Assembly (NCBI GenBank): GCA_947175285.1
Contig: CAMWMM010000006.1
Location: 1-34,224 of the forward strand
Length of the DNA stretch: 34,224 bases
Origin: an uncultured Lachnospiraceae bacterium
Lineage (GTDB): Bacteria > Bacillota_A > Clostridia > Lachnospirales > Lachnospiraceae
Direction of reading: 5' to 3'
Made by a program: the position numbers and the translations under genes. The notes beneath the pieces were generated by a model. The model saw only the letters and a program-made list of their open reading frames with translations. It was not told the DNA's origin and searched no databases. Position 1 is the first letter of the stretch. Each line of letters begins with the position of its first letter. Below, piece by piece: positions 8,840-16,399 of this stretch.

Positions 8840-9997
8840 TCAATCTAAATGAAAAAGATAGTGCATATCCTCCTTTTCTCCCTGAATCATTGCATGGATA
8901 TCCTCAATTAAATAACCTATTGAAAGAGACTGCTGGTACATATCATTTGTAGTACACCAGACATTCCCCTCTTTCACAGCCTTGAAATCCGCCAGAAGTT
9001 CACATTTACCAATCAGTTCTTCTACACTTGATACCCCGCCGTCTATGGAACTGTTGTAAATCAGGAAATCGGCATTTTTTGCACCGGAATAAAATTCTTC
9101 TACCTGCATATTTATAGTAGAGCGATTTGTTTCGGGATCTCCGATATCTTCAAAAATATAGTTTCCTCCCGCAAGTTCTATCATTTTGGGCACATAGTCT
9201 GATGACTGACGTACTTGTACAAGACCATTGGAAGTAATAAAAAAGAAAGCTACCGTCTTATCTGTTTTTTCTTCCGCACTCACTCTCTCAAGGATTGCCG
9301 TCTGCTCTGCAAATATTTTTTCTGCTTCCTCTTCTTTCCCAAGTAATGCGCCAAAAAACTTAACCCATTCCACCCTGCCAAGAGGATGTGACTCATAACT
9401 GGAATACTCAATCATAACAGGAATTTCAAAATCTTCCATTTTTTCTATCACTTCGGGAGCATGAGAAATCATCGTATTTTCTATGGCAAGTGTACAATTC
9501 TTTGAAACAATCAATTCATAATCCGGTTTGTTATACTTACCCGCATAAAGAATATCGCCATTGTTCATTGCTTCTCTGGCGGATTCAATATACCATCCGT
9601 CTTCTTTTTGTCCGGAAAAAGTGATTGCATCCAGTCCGTCCAGTTTGGCAAACATATCCATTGCTGATGACGCCACAAGATAAATGTCTTTTATTGGACG
9701 TTGTAATACCACCGCATTATGATTCTTTGGCACATTCATACCCTCCGGTACAATTAAAAACTGATTTCCGTCCATTGTTGTAGTCAACAGGGTATATCCG
9801 CCCTTATAATAATCGACTGTAAAATTCTCAGCATACTGCAGATCCATGCTGCTTTCATAAATCAGTTCTTCTATATCAGAATCGGATTCTTCCTTTGTAT
9901 CTGTCATTGCTTCAGAATCGAGAGATGGACTGCCACAACCATGCAGCCATAACAGTCCCATGAGAAGCAAAACAAGCGCTTTTTCTCTTCCTCTCAT
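8840..9997 (-). CDS. ABC transporter substrate-binding lipoprotein (FepB/BtuF-like, TroA-type fold)
   Basis: Extracellular binding protein of 385 residues with a lipoprotein signal (hydrophobic stretch 7-19, cysteine C21 in WLHGC; histidine at -2 is unusual in a lipobox). After an acidic linker the sequence shows the FecB-type pattern: PIKDIYLVASSAMDMFAKLD, a central domain linker with GRVEWVKFFGALLGKEEEAEK, and a C-terminal lobe ending in YLIEDIHAMI. The gene begins with an ATGA overlap with the upstream lipoprotein gene and is 14 bases from the permease. Cargo is unknown; riboswitch control favours a corrinoid or cobalt/tetrapyrrole ligand. Confidence 0.88.
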   Translation of the reverse strand: MRGREKALVLLLMGLLWLHGCGSPSLDSEAMTDTKEESDSDIEELIYESSMDLQYAENFTVDYYKGGYTLLTTTMDGNQFLIVPEGMNVPKNHNAVVLQRPIKDIYLVASSAMDMFAKLDGLDAITFSGQKEDGWYIESAREAMNNGDILYAGKYNKPDYELIVSKNCTLAIENTMISHAPEVIEKMEDFEIPVMIEYSSYESHPLGRVEWVKFFGALLGKEEEAEKIFAEQTAILERVSAEEKTDKTVAFFFITSNGLVQVRQSSDYVPKMIELAGGNYIFEDIGDPETNRSTINMQVEEFYSGAKNADFLIYNSSIDGGVSSVEELIGKCELLADFKAVKEGNVWCTTNDMYQQSLSIGYLIEDIHAMIQGEKEDMHYLFHLD

Positions 9998-10935
9998 TCT
10001 TTGACCGCCGTATCTAAATGAAATGTCAACGTATATTCCACTTCATGAGGTTTGCTCATTGCCACAGTATCACCAATAACCTCTATTGGTTCATCAAATT
10101 TGAGAACCGGGATTTCAAATACAGAATCCCCTTCCGTATTTACCGGCAGATATTTTTCTCCATCCACTATCATGTAATCATAATTAGGACTGCTCCATTC
10201 CACTGTTGCGACTACGTTTCCGTCTGTTACAGTAAGTATTGCAGGAGATAAAATCTCTGCTTTTCCGCTTCCGCCCTCAAATGTAATCTCTATATTGTAT
10301 GTGCCGTCTTCTAAACCACTTGTATTTTCGCTCTGCGCATCCCCTTCTGCCGGAACCGGATCGGAAACACTGACCTTGTGGTCATACCATTTTCCTTTTG
10401 TTCCAATCAAAGCCAAGTCAAACTCCGCATCAAGATAAGGAACAGGCACATCAAAACCATAGACCTCTTCGGTCATGCCATCACTGTATGTAACTGTATC
10501 TTCTGTCGGCAAAAGCAACTCGGCACCTTCTTTAGCTGCATCTTCGGCAAGTCCGGAATAAAGATTTAAAATCTTTTTGGAGCCAAGCGAAATATAAATT
10601 GTCATTTCTCCATTTTCTACTGTTAATGTTCCCTTTCCGTCACAAGTTTCGTTTACACGAAACATACTGCTGTCCGTCGTAAATTCCGCCGTATAAATAC
10701 CATCTGCTAATTCCACTGTTTCCTGATTCTGCTTTACTGTTTCATCACTTTCAATTCCATCTTCCGCTGGCTCTTCGGGTAATGTTTCCGGCGCAGTTTC
10801 TGATAATTCCTCTGCATTTTCTTCTACAACAGCATTTACCGCTGAATCTGATTTCTGTGCATTATTGTTGTCTCCACAACCTCCAAACAGCATGACAGAG
10901 AGAATCGCAATAACAACTATTATGTTTTTCTTCAT
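9994..10935 (-). CDS. Two-domain surface lipoprotein, possibly NEAT-like (iron-transport-associated)
   Basis: Lipoprotein of about 313 residues: signal with cysteine in LFGGC (about C20), an acidic low-complexity linker to about residue 70, then two beta-rich domains, each opened by a similar phrase (LADGIYTAEF and LEDGTYNIEI) and each containing a TLTVENGEMT/ILTVTDGNV-type strand pair. This layout resembles NEAT or iron-transport-associated domains that bind haem or other tetrapyrroles, but I see no canonical haem-ligand motif, so that is a guess. It lies between cbiK and the binding-protein gene under the cobalamin riboswitch, so it could hand ligand to the transporter. The ATG at 10935 has AAGGTGAG upstream; the longer frame uses a GTG inside that RBS. 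Confidence 0.7.
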   Translation of the reverse strand: MKKNIIVVIAILSVMLFGGCGDNNNAQKSDSAVNAVVEENAEELSETAPETLPEEPAEDGIESDETVKQNQETVELADGIYTAEFTTDSSMFRVNETCDGKGTLTVENGEMTIYISLGSKKILNLYSGLAEDAAKEGAELLLPTEDTVTYSDGMTEEVYGFDVPVPYLDAEFDLALIGTKGKWYDHKVSVSDPVPAEGDAQSENTSGLEDGTYNIEITFEGGSGKAEILSPAILTVTDGNVVATVEWSSPNYDYMIVDGEKYLPVNTEGDSVFEIPVLKFDEPIEVIGDTVAMSKPHEVEYTLTFHLDTAVKE

Positions 10936-10952
10936 ATTTCTCACCTTATCTT

Positions 10953-12233
10953 TTAATCTTCTATTACCGCTGCTGTATGTTCTACATATAGTTTCTGAAT
11001 AGCGTCAATGGAACCAAGACCTGTAATCTGTACATCCACACTTTCAAAATTGCCTGAAGCATTAAACATACTAAGCCATGAATCCTCATCTTCTCCTGCC
11101 ATATCATTATTAGCATGGTCACCTGCCACAACCATCAACGGACGAAGTATTACCTTTGTATAACCCGCCTGCGTCACTGCATCTATAACTGCTTCACAAG
11201 ATGTTTCCTCCGGATCTCCTTCTACAGTACCGATAAACACATTATTATATCCCAGTGTTTCCATTTGTGTCTGCATCTGGGTATATGATACCTTCGCCGT
11301 ATGGTAAGTTCCATGCCCCATAAATACGAATGCAACTCCATCTTCCCTAGCAGCATCTATGCTGTCATATCCCGCATCCTGTACTGCCGCCTGAGTAAGC
11401 GCCTTTGCAACTGCTTCTTTATCCGCATTGATTACTGTGGCATCTGTACCGACATCACCAAGAAGAGGTTCTGCAACCTTTACTGTTTCAAACTGGTCTT
11501 CGTATGCTTCAACTGCTTCCATCAATTCATCATACTCTGCTCCATGCATCAGATGCGTAGGCTGTATAACTAAGTTCTTTACTCCATTTGCAACAGCACG
11601 TTCCAATGCCTGATCCATATTATCAATGAACTCTCCATCACGCGCCTGTACATGATTAATAATAATCTGTGCCGTAAAAGCTCTTCTTACAGACCAGTCA
11701 GGATTAGCCGCCTGTATTGCATCCTCAATTCCTTTGATATCATCAACACGGCTGCCGTTGAAGGAAGTACCGAAGCTGACTACCAGAATTTCATTTTCTC
11801 CGATATCATCCTGATTTCTCGGATCATCTTTGGAAGCGTCTCCTGTATCCCTGCCAAAATAATCAGGGTCGGCTTCTTCACCTTCCACCAATTCTTTTTG
11901 GGCATCTGTCAAAGCATCCCATGCGGCTTTTGCCTGCGCACACTGCTCATCTGTACTGTCTGTTCTTTCCTGTACATAAATTGCATCAATCAGTGCAGCA
12001 ACCTCATCCGCTGCCTTCTGATCGGAATTCGCCTCATCCTCTGTAGAAGCTGTATCGGCTGATTCTGCTTCCTTATTCTCTTTTTCCGGTTCTGTTTTTT
12101 CTGCATTTTCCTTGTTTTCTTCGCTCTCTACCGTATTTACAACAGACTCCGAAGTTTCCTTTGAACAACCTGCCAGTGCCAGTGAGCAAGTCATGGCACC
12201 AGTTAATAATGCAACTGCCAATTTCTTTTTCAT
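10953..12233 (-). CDS. cbiK: Lipoprotein-anchored sirohydrochlorin cobaltochelatase CbiK
   Basis: Protein of 426 residues. Residues 1-22 are a lipoprotein signal (LALAGC, C23), followed by a Glu/Lys-rich linker, a short helical segment (about 74-118, with AKAAWDALTDAQKELV) and the CbiK chelatase domain (about 147-426). The chelatase opens with ILVVSFGTSF and keeps three candidate metal ligands in the order known for CbiK: H307 in MGHGTYH, E338 in GTVEGDP and H373 in GDHANND. The family inserts cobalt into sirohydrochlorin, normally in the cytosol; here it should sit outside the membrane. It is the first gene after the riboswitch, with AAGGAG upstream of the ATG. Its true substrate outside the cell is an open question. 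Confidence 0.9.
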   Translation of the reverse strand: MKKKLAVALLTGAMTCSLALAGCSKETSESVVNTVESEENKENAEKTEPEKENKEAESADTASTEDEANSDQKAADEVAALIDAIYVQERTDSTDEQCAQAKAAWDALTDAQKELVEGEEADPDYFGRDTGDASKDDPRNQDDIGENEILVVSFGTSFNGSRVDDIKGIEDAIQAANPDWSVRRAFTAQIIINHVQARDGEFIDNMDQALERAVANGVKNLVIQPTHLMHGAEYDELMEAVEAYEDQFETVKVAEPLLGDVGTDATVINADKEAVAKALTQAAVQDAGYDSIDAAREDGVAFVFMGHGTYHTAKVSYTQMQTQMETLGYNNVFIGTVEGDPEETSCEAVIDAVTQAGYTKVILRPLMVVAGDHANNDMAGEDEDSWLSMFNASGNFESVDVQITGLGSIDAIQKLYVEHTAAVIED

Positions 12234-12305
12234 TTTTCTCTCCTTTTTCTTCCCTGCTTTTCCACAAGGATACTGTTTTTATTAAAATATCGCGCAATAT
12301 TTTAT

Positions 12306-12348
12306 ACAAAAAAAATCCTCTACCATAACATAGCTACGGTAAAGGATT
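12306..12348 (-). terminator. Intrinsic terminator of the cobalamin riboswitch
   Basis: On the minus strand an 11-bp stem (arms 12338-12348 and 12314-12324, one G-U pair) with a 13-base loop is followed directly by a run of eight or more T residues. It lies between the cobalamin aptamer and cbiK, where a riboswitch expression platform is expected, and would stop transcription of the operon when cobalamin is bound. Confidence 0.88.
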
Positions 12349-12461
12349 CGTACACAAAATAAGCCTGCCGAATACAACGATGTAAACAATAGTCCATCGT
12401 GCTTTCTGCAAGTACAAACGTACAACCAATTACTCGTGGCCTGAAACAAATGTTTCCGTAC

Positions 12462-12654
12462 AACATTCAGGCAGGTCTCCCGGCTTAAAGTTCGTGGTTT
12501 ATAAACCAGCGCATCTGCCGTCTTCCCAGTTTCCCAGTGACATATCGGCTTCTGCTCCCTAATTACGGTGACGAGTTCGTACAGGATTTTCACCTGTTTC
12601 CCTTTTCACCAAAACCAATGCTTATTTTTCGCATTGTTTTGACACCTGTATGTT
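12462..12654 (-). ncRNA. Cobalamin riboswitch (aptamer)
   Basis: On the minus strand the conserved cobalamin-aptamer blocks occur in order: GGGAAACAGGTG followed by AAAATCC (12584-12602), GTCACTGGGAAACTGGGAAG (about 12523-12542) and the B12-box GGGAGACCTGCC (about 12471-12482). A P1 helix can form between 12645-12654 and 12462-12471 (10 bp, one mismatch). An additional hairpin with CAATGC/GCATTG arms lies just inside P1. The stretch 12234-12715 contains no protein gene; it is the promoter, this aptamer, a linker of about 110 bases and the terminator. Cobalamin binding should switch off the whole biosynthesis/transport operon. Confidence 0.96.
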
Positions 12655-12672
12655 ATCTATTCAATTGTTCAA

Positions 12673-12700
12673 AGTATATCATACTTTTTTTCAATGTCAA
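12673..12700 (-). promoter_or_regulatory. Sigma-A promoter of the cobalamin operon
   Basis: On the minus strand a perfect -35 box TTGACA (12695-12700) and -10 box TATACT (12673-12678) are separated by 16 bases. Predicted transcription starts near 12666, about 12 bases before the riboswitch P1 helix. The promoter begins only 15 bases after the stop codon of the upstream gene. Confidence 0.85.
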
Positions 12701-12715
12701 GTGTAAAGAAAAGTT

Positions 12716-13408
12716 CTAGCGCAAACCGTCTTCACACCGGAGGACTCCGAAAATCCGGCTATAGCCATATGTTAAAGTCATATCTGTCATTTCTGTTATC
12801 CGTCTCTTTACCGGGTCGTCATCTGTTATCCTGTTTACGCAATGCAGGTTATGACACCCGACACAAATCCCTTGACATTGCACTTTTTCATCCTGCGTCA
12901 GCTCCGCAACAAACGCCACACTTTTTTTCGGCTGCATACAAAAAGCATCATTGCATGTAACTTGTAATGTAACATTCTGTATAAGCTGCGGCAGCATATC
13001 TATCGGAAACGCTTCCTCACTGCCGGGAAAATGGTATTTCGCAACATGCCAGTCCGTATTTTCCCTGACATAGCGATTATATGCCTCATATCCTTTCATT
13101 AAAACTTCACTTGCCAATACTTCCAGCATATAACTTTCTGACAGCAGACCTTTTTTACTATAGCTTTCCTGTAAATCATCCAAAGCCTTTCCTAAAGACA
13201 TGACGACATTCTCATATATCATACTGTCCTTTTCCGCCTGCCGCTCCTCTAAAAAGAAAGCTTCTTTACGCATCAAAGGAAGCATTTCCTCTGCCACTGC
13301 CTGAAATTCGACTTTCCGTGTTTCTCCGTAATGAAATTTCTCACGTACATGCTCCAAAAAATCAGATGTTAAAAACTCATCCAACACATCGGGAAAAAAA
13401 GCAGCCAT
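12716..13408 (-). CDS. Protein resembling the vitamin-B12-dependent methionine synthase activation domain, with a C-terminal cysteine cluster
   Basis: Cytosolic protein of 230 residues, not recognised with certainty. The middle region (about 85-180) follows the pattern of the MetH activation domain: a helical stretch LLSESYMLEVLASEVL, then DWHVAKYHFPGSEEAFPIDM and the PKKSVAFVAEL segment that parallels the PRKSV-type motif. The C-terminus adds CQGICVGCHNLHC, a C-x3-C-x2-C-x4-C cluster suited to iron-sulfur or zinc binding. Clostridia carry such stand-alone proteins near corrinoid genes, and this one sits directly upstream of the cobalamin operon promoter, which supports a corrinoid link. RBS AGGAGAGG precedes the ATG. 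It follows the ATPase gene by 33 bases and may be cotranscribed with it. Confidence 0.6.
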   Translation of the reverse strand: MAAFFPDVLDEFLTSDFLEHVREKFHYGETRKVEFQAVAEEMLPLMRKEAFFLEERQAEKDSMIYENVVMSLGKALDDLQESYSKKGLLSESYMLEVLASEVLMKGYEAYNRYVRENTDWHVAKYHFPGSEEAFPIDMLPQLIQNVTLQVTCNDAFCMQPKKSVAFVAELTQDEKVQCQGICVGCHNLHCVNRITDDDPVKRRITEMTDMTLTYGYSRIFGVLRCEDGLR

Positions 13409-13441
13409 ATTAAACCTCTCCTAAACAAAATTCCTCATACC

Positions 13442-14836
13442 CTATTCCGGGGCGATAAGTATTAAATCCTTTCTTGTCTTTGCAAGTTCTTCCAATTCAT
13501 CCGTAAACCCATTGACAGCAAATAAAATAAAGTAATTCTCTCTTATATTCTTCTGCCATTCAACTTGCTCAGACTTCTGCTCAAGTCCACGCAGTACATC
13601 TATTCCAACCTTATTTGTCCAATACTTGCATTCACCGAAAATAATATGACTGCCCTCTTTATCAACCGCCACAATATCTATTTCCGTATTGCCACTCCAC
13701 CATCTTCCGACTTTATCAAAATGAAAATCCCATGCGCTGTCAGCATTCAGTTCCCACATTTTTTCAATACAGATATCCTCATATACATAAGCAATATGTG
13801 AATCCACAAGATTTGCCCGTATCTTTTTCATTGCCAGTTCCCCATGTTCCGATTCAATATAATGCAGATTCGGAAAAATAAATTTAAACCAGAACAACAT
13901 AAAATTATCCTTGATTTTGTAAAGTCCCTTTTTACTTGCCTCCGGATTATCCTCCGTAATAGGAACTTCCCGCTCCAAAATATCAAGATTTATCAAAGTC
14001 TGCAAATATTTCGTAATCCCGGTCTGTTTTATTTCCAGAGTAGTTGCAATTTTGGCAAGTTTCCGATTACCCGCTGCGATTGTCTTAATAACGGAAAAAT
14101 AACTCCCAACTTCACTAACTTCCCGCTGCAGTAAAAAATTAGGTTCATCATATAAGAAACTGGATTTTGACAATACATTATTTTCTATTGCTGTATAAAT
14201 ATCCGTAAAATCATGAAATAATTCAATGTACTTCGGCACACCGCCCGTTATCGCATAATATTCAATCAGTTCTTTTTCACTTTTATCCGGGAAAAATTCA
14301 TGGTAATAGCGGAAAGGAATTTGTTTCAGCTTAATCTGCCCTGTTCTGCGTCCATATAAAGGACTCGAATAGGCAAGTGTCTGACTTTCCATCATAGATA
14401 TCAGAGAGCCGCAAAGAATCACCATAACATTCTCATCTTTGAGCATAGTATCCCATATTCTTTGAAAAACGGATGGAAATGCGTGGTTTGCTTTTCCGAG
14501 ATACTGGAATTCATCTATCACCATCAATTTCTTTTTATCAGAAGCAGTATCCATCCATACTTTGAAAATCATATCCCAGCTATCAACGCTGGCGTTCATT
14601 AACAACTCATTGCCGGTCTGTTCCGCAACGATATTTTTAAAAGAGATTCTGTTTTGTACTTCATTTTCTTCTGTCGCTAAAAAATATATCGCCTGTCTGT
14701 TCTTAATAAATTCATTTGCAAGCGCTGTTTTTCCTACTCTTCGCCGTCCATAAAGAATAACAAGGGAAGAATTCTCCCGCCTGTATTCTGTTTCTAAAAA
14801 ATCCAGTTCTTTCTGCCTGTTGACAAATTTCCTCAT
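13442..14836 (-). CDS. AAA-type ATPase of the archaeal-ATPase/DUF234 family
   Basis: Protein of about 464 residues. The N-terminal STAND-like P-loop ATPase begins FVNRQKELDFLE, with Walker A YGRRRVGKTAL (about 30-40) and Walker B LMVIDEFQYL. A winged-helix segment follows (about 260-310; ATTLEIKQTGITKYLQTL), and the C-terminal domain has the DUF234 nuclease-like pattern EIDIVAVD...IIFGECKYW. Such proteins are common in Clostridia and Bacteroidetes; their role is unknown, although some sit near mobile or defence genes. The ATG at 14836 is preferred because GAGGTGG lies seven bases upstream; the ATG at 14854 precedes that RBS. Confidence 0.88.
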   Translation of the reverse strand: MRKFVNRQKELDFLETEYRRENSSLVILYGRRRVGKTALANEFIKNRQAIYFLATEENEVQNRISFKNIVAEQTGNELLMNASVDSWDMIFKVWMDTASDKKKLMVIDEFQYLGKANHAFPSVFQRIWDTMLKDENVMVILCGSLISMMESQTLAYSSPLYGRRTGQIKLKQIPFRYYHEFFPDKSEKELIEYYAITGGVPKYIELFHDFTDIYTAIENNVLSKSSFLYDEPNFLLQREVSEVGSYFSVIKTIAAGNRKLAKIATTLEIKQTGITKYLQTLINLDILEREVPITEDNPEASKKGLYKIKDNFMLFWFKFIFPNLHYIESEHGELAMKKIRANLVDSHIAYVYEDICIEKMWELNADSAWDFHFDKVGRWWSGNTEIDIVAVDKEGSHIIFGECKYWTNKVGIDVLRGLEQKSEQVEWQKNIRENYFILFAVNGFTDELEELAKTRKDLILIAPE

Positions 14837-14858
14837 ACAAAATCCACCTCTCATAATT

Positions 14859-14886
14859 ATTATACTTTAAATTATAATAATTTCAA
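14859..14886 (-). promoter_or_regulatory. Sigma-A promoter for the DUF234 ATPase gene
   Basis: On the minus strand TTGAAA (14881-14886) and TATAAT (14859-14864) are 16 bases apart. Predicted transcription starts only a few bases ahead of the ribosome binding site at 14844-14850, giving a very short leader. Confidence 0.6.
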
Positions 14887-14921
14887 GAATATAAATTGTG
14901 AATTTTACCGCCATCCTCCCT

Positions 14922-15566
14922 TTACAGTTTGAATTCTACCTGAATATTCTTATCCATTTTTTCCAGACTATCTTTAAATTCCACGCCATCCGTCTTACTG
15001 CCTACAATGCTTCCAAAGTGCGTCGGGATTACTGCTTTCGGCTTTAGATTTGCTACATAATCTGCTGCCTGCTTTTTATCCATAGTATAATGTCCGCCGA
15101 TTGGAATAAGCGCCACATCGCATTCCACTTTTTGAATATCCTCATTGACATCCGTATCGCCCGCTACATAGTAACGGACATCATCCATTTTTACGATATA
15201 TCCCTGCCACTTCTTTCCTTTCGGATGAAATGGTTTCAGCTTATTATACGCAGGCACCGTCTCTACCACGATGCCTTCCAGTTCATGCGTCTCACCGGGA
15301 TTGTAAAACACACACTTATCAGATTCCACACCGGATTCGGAAAGAACTTTCTTCTTCATAGATTCCGGCGCTGCCAGAAACGTGCCGTCTTTTTTAATTT
15401 TTGCAATAGACTCCGGCTCAAAATGATCATAATGCTCATGCGTTATAAAAATGATATCTGCATCATGAGCGGTATCCGCTATTTGAAACGGGTCAAAATA
15501 TAATATTTTAGAACCCGCTATACGAATACTGCTCTGTGTATTTACTGTAATATTATCCAAATTCAT
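14922..15566 (-). CDS. MBL-fold metal-dependent hydrolase (UPF0173/UlaG-like)
   Basis: Metallo-beta-lactamase-fold protein of 214 residues. The metal-binding HxHxDH motif is THEHYDHF (about residues 43-50), with further ligands in AGDTD and PTHFGS. The short, compact form and the IRIAGSKILYFDP opening resemble UPF0173-type hydrolases whose substrates are mostly unknown. The reading frame can be opened at a GTG (15575), but that codon lies in the ribosome binding site AGAGGTGG; the ATG at 15566 is well spaced and chosen here. It follows the flavodoxin-like gene by 42 bases in the same direction. Confidence 0.88.
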   Translation of the reverse strand: MNLDNITVNTQSSIRIAGSKILYFDPFQIADTAHDADIIFITHEHYDHFEPESIAKIKKDGTFLAAPESMKKKVLSESGVESDKCVFYNPGETHELEGIVVETVPAYNKLKPFHPKGKKWQGYIVKMDDVRYYVAGDTDVNEDIQKVECDVALIPIGGHYTMDKKQAADYVANLKPKAVIPTHFGSIVGSKTDGVEFKDSLEKMDKNIQVEFKL

Positions 15567-15608
15567 ATACTCCACCTCTTATTGCATAACGCTGACTGCC
15601 AACGTTTA

Positions 15609-16226
15609 TTATCTGATAAAATTCATCCGCTGGAACGGCTCTTTTTCCGGAAGTCCATATGCATCCTTGCCAAGCGCAATACTCTTCATCAAAAATGCCA
15701 TATTCCGCGCAAGTGTACGCATACCCTGCATACCCTCTATGTCCTGCTCAGCTTCCCCGTGCTCTCTTCCGTGGATGCTGTTCCAGTATTGTCCGGAGGC
15801 TACCGGCATGCCTGAAATGGTAAAAAATTTATTCAACTCATCAAATGTAGAGGACAAACCGCCGCGCCGTGCTGCCACTACGCTTGCACCGACTTTCATT
15901 GTCTTATCAAAACCCGTACTGTAAAATAACCGTGTAAGGAATGCCACCAACGTTGCATTCGCAGAAGCATAATAAACAGGACTTCCCACTACCAGACCAT
16001 CACACGCCTCAAACTTTGCCACTGCTTCGTTAACCATATCATCAAATACGCACTTACCGTTTTGTCTGCAGAAATTACATCCGATACATCCCCGGATATC
16101 TTTGTTCCCGATATGTAAAATTTCTACTTCAATTCCCTCTTTCTCAAAGATTTTCTCCATTTCATGTAATGCGATATAAGTGTTTCCCTTTGCCTGCGGG
16201 CTTCCGTTAATCATTAAAACTTTCAT
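15609..16226 (-). CDS. Flavodoxin-like NAD(P)H-dependent oxidoreductase / iron-sulfur flavoprotein
   Basis: Protein of 205 residues with a flavodoxin-like fold: N-terminal FMN phosphate loop INGSPQAKGNT and the VVGSPVYYASANATL segment. It also has C47-x2-C50-x2-C53-x5-C59, which matches the compact cysteine motif of the Isf iron-sulfur flavoproteins (C-x2-C-x2-C-x4-7-C) and may hold a [4Fe-4S] cluster. It would be an FMN enzyme in redox or oxygen-stress metabolism in an anaerobe. An AGGATAGG sequence precedes the ATG. It is divergent from the nitroreductase gene across a 173-base gap. Confidence 0.85.
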   Translation of the reverse strand: MKVLMINGSPQAKGNTYIALHEMEKIFEKEGIEVEILHIGNKDIRGCIGCNFCRQNGKCVFDDMVNEAVAKFEACDGLVVGSPVYYASANATLVAFLTRLFYSTGFDKTMKVGASVVAARRGGLSSTFDELNKFFTISGMPVASGQYWNSIHGREHGEAEQDIEGMQGMRTLARNMAFLMKSIALGKDAYGLPEKEPFQRMNFIR

Positions 16227-16336
16227 TTTTTACCTATCCTTTCCATAAGATTTTATTTTGTCCGTATTTTTCAGACCCTTACTAAAATAATACACCAAAA
16301 ATATAAAAAAATCCATTACTCCTATACAATCAACTA

Positions 16337-16366
16337 TAGACAAATGATGTAAATTTAGAGTACGAT
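16337..16366 (+). promoter_or_regulatory. Weak candidate promoter for the nitroreductase gene
   Basis: TAGACA (16337-16342) and TACGAT (16361-16366) are separated by 18 bases, about 35 bases ahead of the gene's AAGGAGG ribosome binding site. Both boxes deviate from consensus. Nothing else is evident in this divergent gap. Confidence 0.35.
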
Positions 16367-16399
16367 AAAGACAGATATTTTTCTATAAGGAGGCAGACA

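Noticed and set aside
12073..12309. Open frame of 78 codons overlapping the start of cbiK
   Set aside because: It lies in another frame of the cbiK signal region and starts in the terminator T-run.
12282..12593. Open frame of 103 codons on the minus strand across the riboswitch
   Set aside because: It covers the cobalamin aptamer and the terminator, has no RBS and no protein-like composition; RNA structure explains the sequence.
12705..12745. Resemblance of AGTTCTAGCG...CTTCACACCG to the cloverleaf leader at 20673-20775
   Set aside because: Only the short CTTCACACCG piece matches, and it lies in coding sequence; likely chance.
13565..14134. Plus-strand open frames within the DUF234 ATPase gene
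   Set aside because: They are antisense to a well-supported gene and show no family motifs or RBS.
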